Origin: Opitutaceae bacterium
Lineage (GTDB): Bacteria > Verrucomicrobiota > Verrucomicrobiia > Opitutales > Opitutaceae
Assembly (NCBI GenBank): GCA_025352845.1
Contig: JANXSC010000611.1
Coordinates: forward strand, 1-5,841
DNA: 5,841 nucleotides
Direction of reading: 5' to 3'
In this document: piece by piece, positions 5,117 through 5,841 of the stretch
Layout: each line of letters begins with the position of its first letter
Position numbering within the stretch: position 1 is the first letter of the stretch
Translations under genes and position numbers: made by a program
The notes under the pieces: generated by a model
Told to the model about the DNA's origin: nothing
Databases searched by the model: none
Seen by the model: the letters and a program-made list of their open reading frames with translations, nothing else

Positions 5117-5841
5117 ATTTCGCCGGCGCCATCGCCTTCAGCATGGCCTCGAGATCGCTCGCGCCGGGTTGGACATGACTGTCGAGCGAGCGGCGCGCGA
5201 CCTCGACCGCCGTCATCGGCGCGAGACCCTTGGCAAAACCGGCGACAGCCTGTTTGATACACTTGAGAAAAAGTTCGTCACCCGAGTTGTTGAATTTGAT
5301 CCGGTTTGCGAGCGGGTTGACGAAGCCGTAGGCCACGAAAATTCCGAGCAGCGTGCCGGTGAGCGCCGCGGCGACCTTTTCACCGACGGCCGCGGGGCCC
5401 TCGGCGATGGCGTTCATCGTATTGATGATGCCCAACACCGCCGCGACGATCCCGATGCCGGGCAGCGAGTCGCCGACGAGTTGGAGAATGTGAATGGGGT
5501 GCTCCGCCTCGGCGGCCTTGGCGTGAAGCTCCGAATTCATCAGCTCCTCCAGCTGGTCGGGCTTAATCTTGCCGTCGATGACAGGCTTCAGGCTGTTGGT
5601 GATAAATTCCAGGCGCTCGTGATGCGCGAGAATGTCCGGATAGCGCTGGAAAATCGCGCTCTTCTTTGGATCCATCACGTGCTCCTCCAGGGCGATGAGG
5701 CCGTTGCGGCGGCCGACCATGAACACCTCGTAGAGCAGCTTGAGCAGGTCGGTAAATTCCTTCGCTCCGGTCGCCTTGCCGAAGAGCGCACCCTTAATCT
5801 TGTGCACGATCTCCTTCATCACGTGGCCCGGGCTCGCGATC
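5115..5841 (-). CDS. motA: Flagellar stator protein MotA, 5'-truncated by window edge
   Basis: MotA is the four-helix membrane subunit of the stator; its cytoplasmic loop pushes on FliG. The visible 241 residues are open to the window edge. A GTG at 5822 in this frame is not the start: upstream codons read IASPGH, matching the region after the first MotA helix. About 45 N-terminal residues (helix 1 and most of helix 2) lie outside. Counting the GTG as residue 1, every key residue matches E. coli MotA with a constant offset of 52 and no gaps: Arg38 (Arg90), Glu46 (Glu98), Pro121 in VGDSLPG (Pro173), Thr157 (Thr209) and Pro170 in NPLA (Pro222). Helices 3 and 4 lie at about 113-135 and 150-172. 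The cytoplasmic loop includes EEHVMDPKKS and FQRYPDILAHH. The stop lies 15 bases before motB, so the two form an operon. Identity is secure. Confidence 0.97.
   Translation of the reverse strand, partial: IASPGHVMKEIVHKIKGALFGKATGAKEFTDLLKLLYEVFMVGRRNGLIALEEHVMDPKKSAIFQRYPDILAHHERLEFITNSLKPVIDGKIKPDQLEELMNSELHAKAAEAEHPIHILQLVGDSLPGIGIVAAVLGIINTMNAIAEGPAAVGEKVAAALTGTLLGIFVAYGFVNPLANRIKFNNSGDELFLKCIKQAVAGFAKGLAPMTAVEVARRSLDSHVQPGASDLEAMLKAMAPAK

Noticed and set aside
5820..5822. GTG at 5822 as the motA start
   Set aside because: The frame continues upstream with residues that fit MotA, and helix 1 plus most of helix 2 would be missing; the true start lies beyond the window.

Overview
The window holds part of a bacterial flagellar gene cluster, with every gene on the minus strand. 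In transcription order (high to low coordinates) it contains motA (5' end cut off by the window edge), motB, a small unrecognised cysteine-motif gene, a 150-base intergenic region, then flgF, flgG, flgA, flgH and flgI (3' end cut off by the window edge). The DNA is GC-rich. The P-ring, L-ring and P-ring chaperone genes show a Gram-negative (diderm) cell with a periplasmic-ring flagellum. The order flgF-flgG-flgA-flgH-flgI, the diverged rod and stator sequences and the non-lipobox FlgH make me lean towards a Verrucomicrobia (Opitutaceae-like) or related PVC-type bacterium. This is an impression from the proteins, not a demonstrated assignment; a proteobacterium is not excluded.

Right part (4063-5841), stator unit: motA and motB encode the proton-driven stator. 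MotA aligns without gaps to E. coli MotA over the visible functional residues (Arg90, Glu98, Pro173, Pro222 equivalents). MotB carries the essential membrane Asp in its single transmembrane helix and a C-terminal OmpA-like domain, but that domain has GHAR where the peptidoglycan-binding motif is normally GHTD. motB overlaps by 4 bases a 79-codon gene whose product ends in a CxCG...C motif and has no function I can name.

Middle (3913-4062), intergenic: this is the likely promoter and leader region of the rod/ring operon. It has an AT-rich tract, overlapping inverted repeats built on ACAAC/GTTGT, and a 10-bp hairpin ending exactly at the flgF start codon, where a Shine-Dalgarno sequence would normally sit.

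Left part (1-3912), rod and rings: flgF and flgG encode the proximal and distal rod proteins. flgA encodes the periplasmic chaperone for the P ring, flgH the L-ring protein and flgI the P-ring protein. flgG/flgA overlap by one base and flgA/flgH are 3 bases apart. flgF/flgG (117 bases) and flgH/flgI (46 bases) are separated by short gaps. Together these genes build the axle and its bushings through the periplasm and outer membrane, while MotAB drives rotation.

I see no mobile element, tRNA, rRNA, CRISPR array or foreign-looking island. Most of the window is ordinary flagellar biology. The points worth a second look are the altered MotB motif, the small cysteine-motif gene, the FlgH signal peptide without a lipobox, and the dyad-rich leaders upstream of flgF and flgG.
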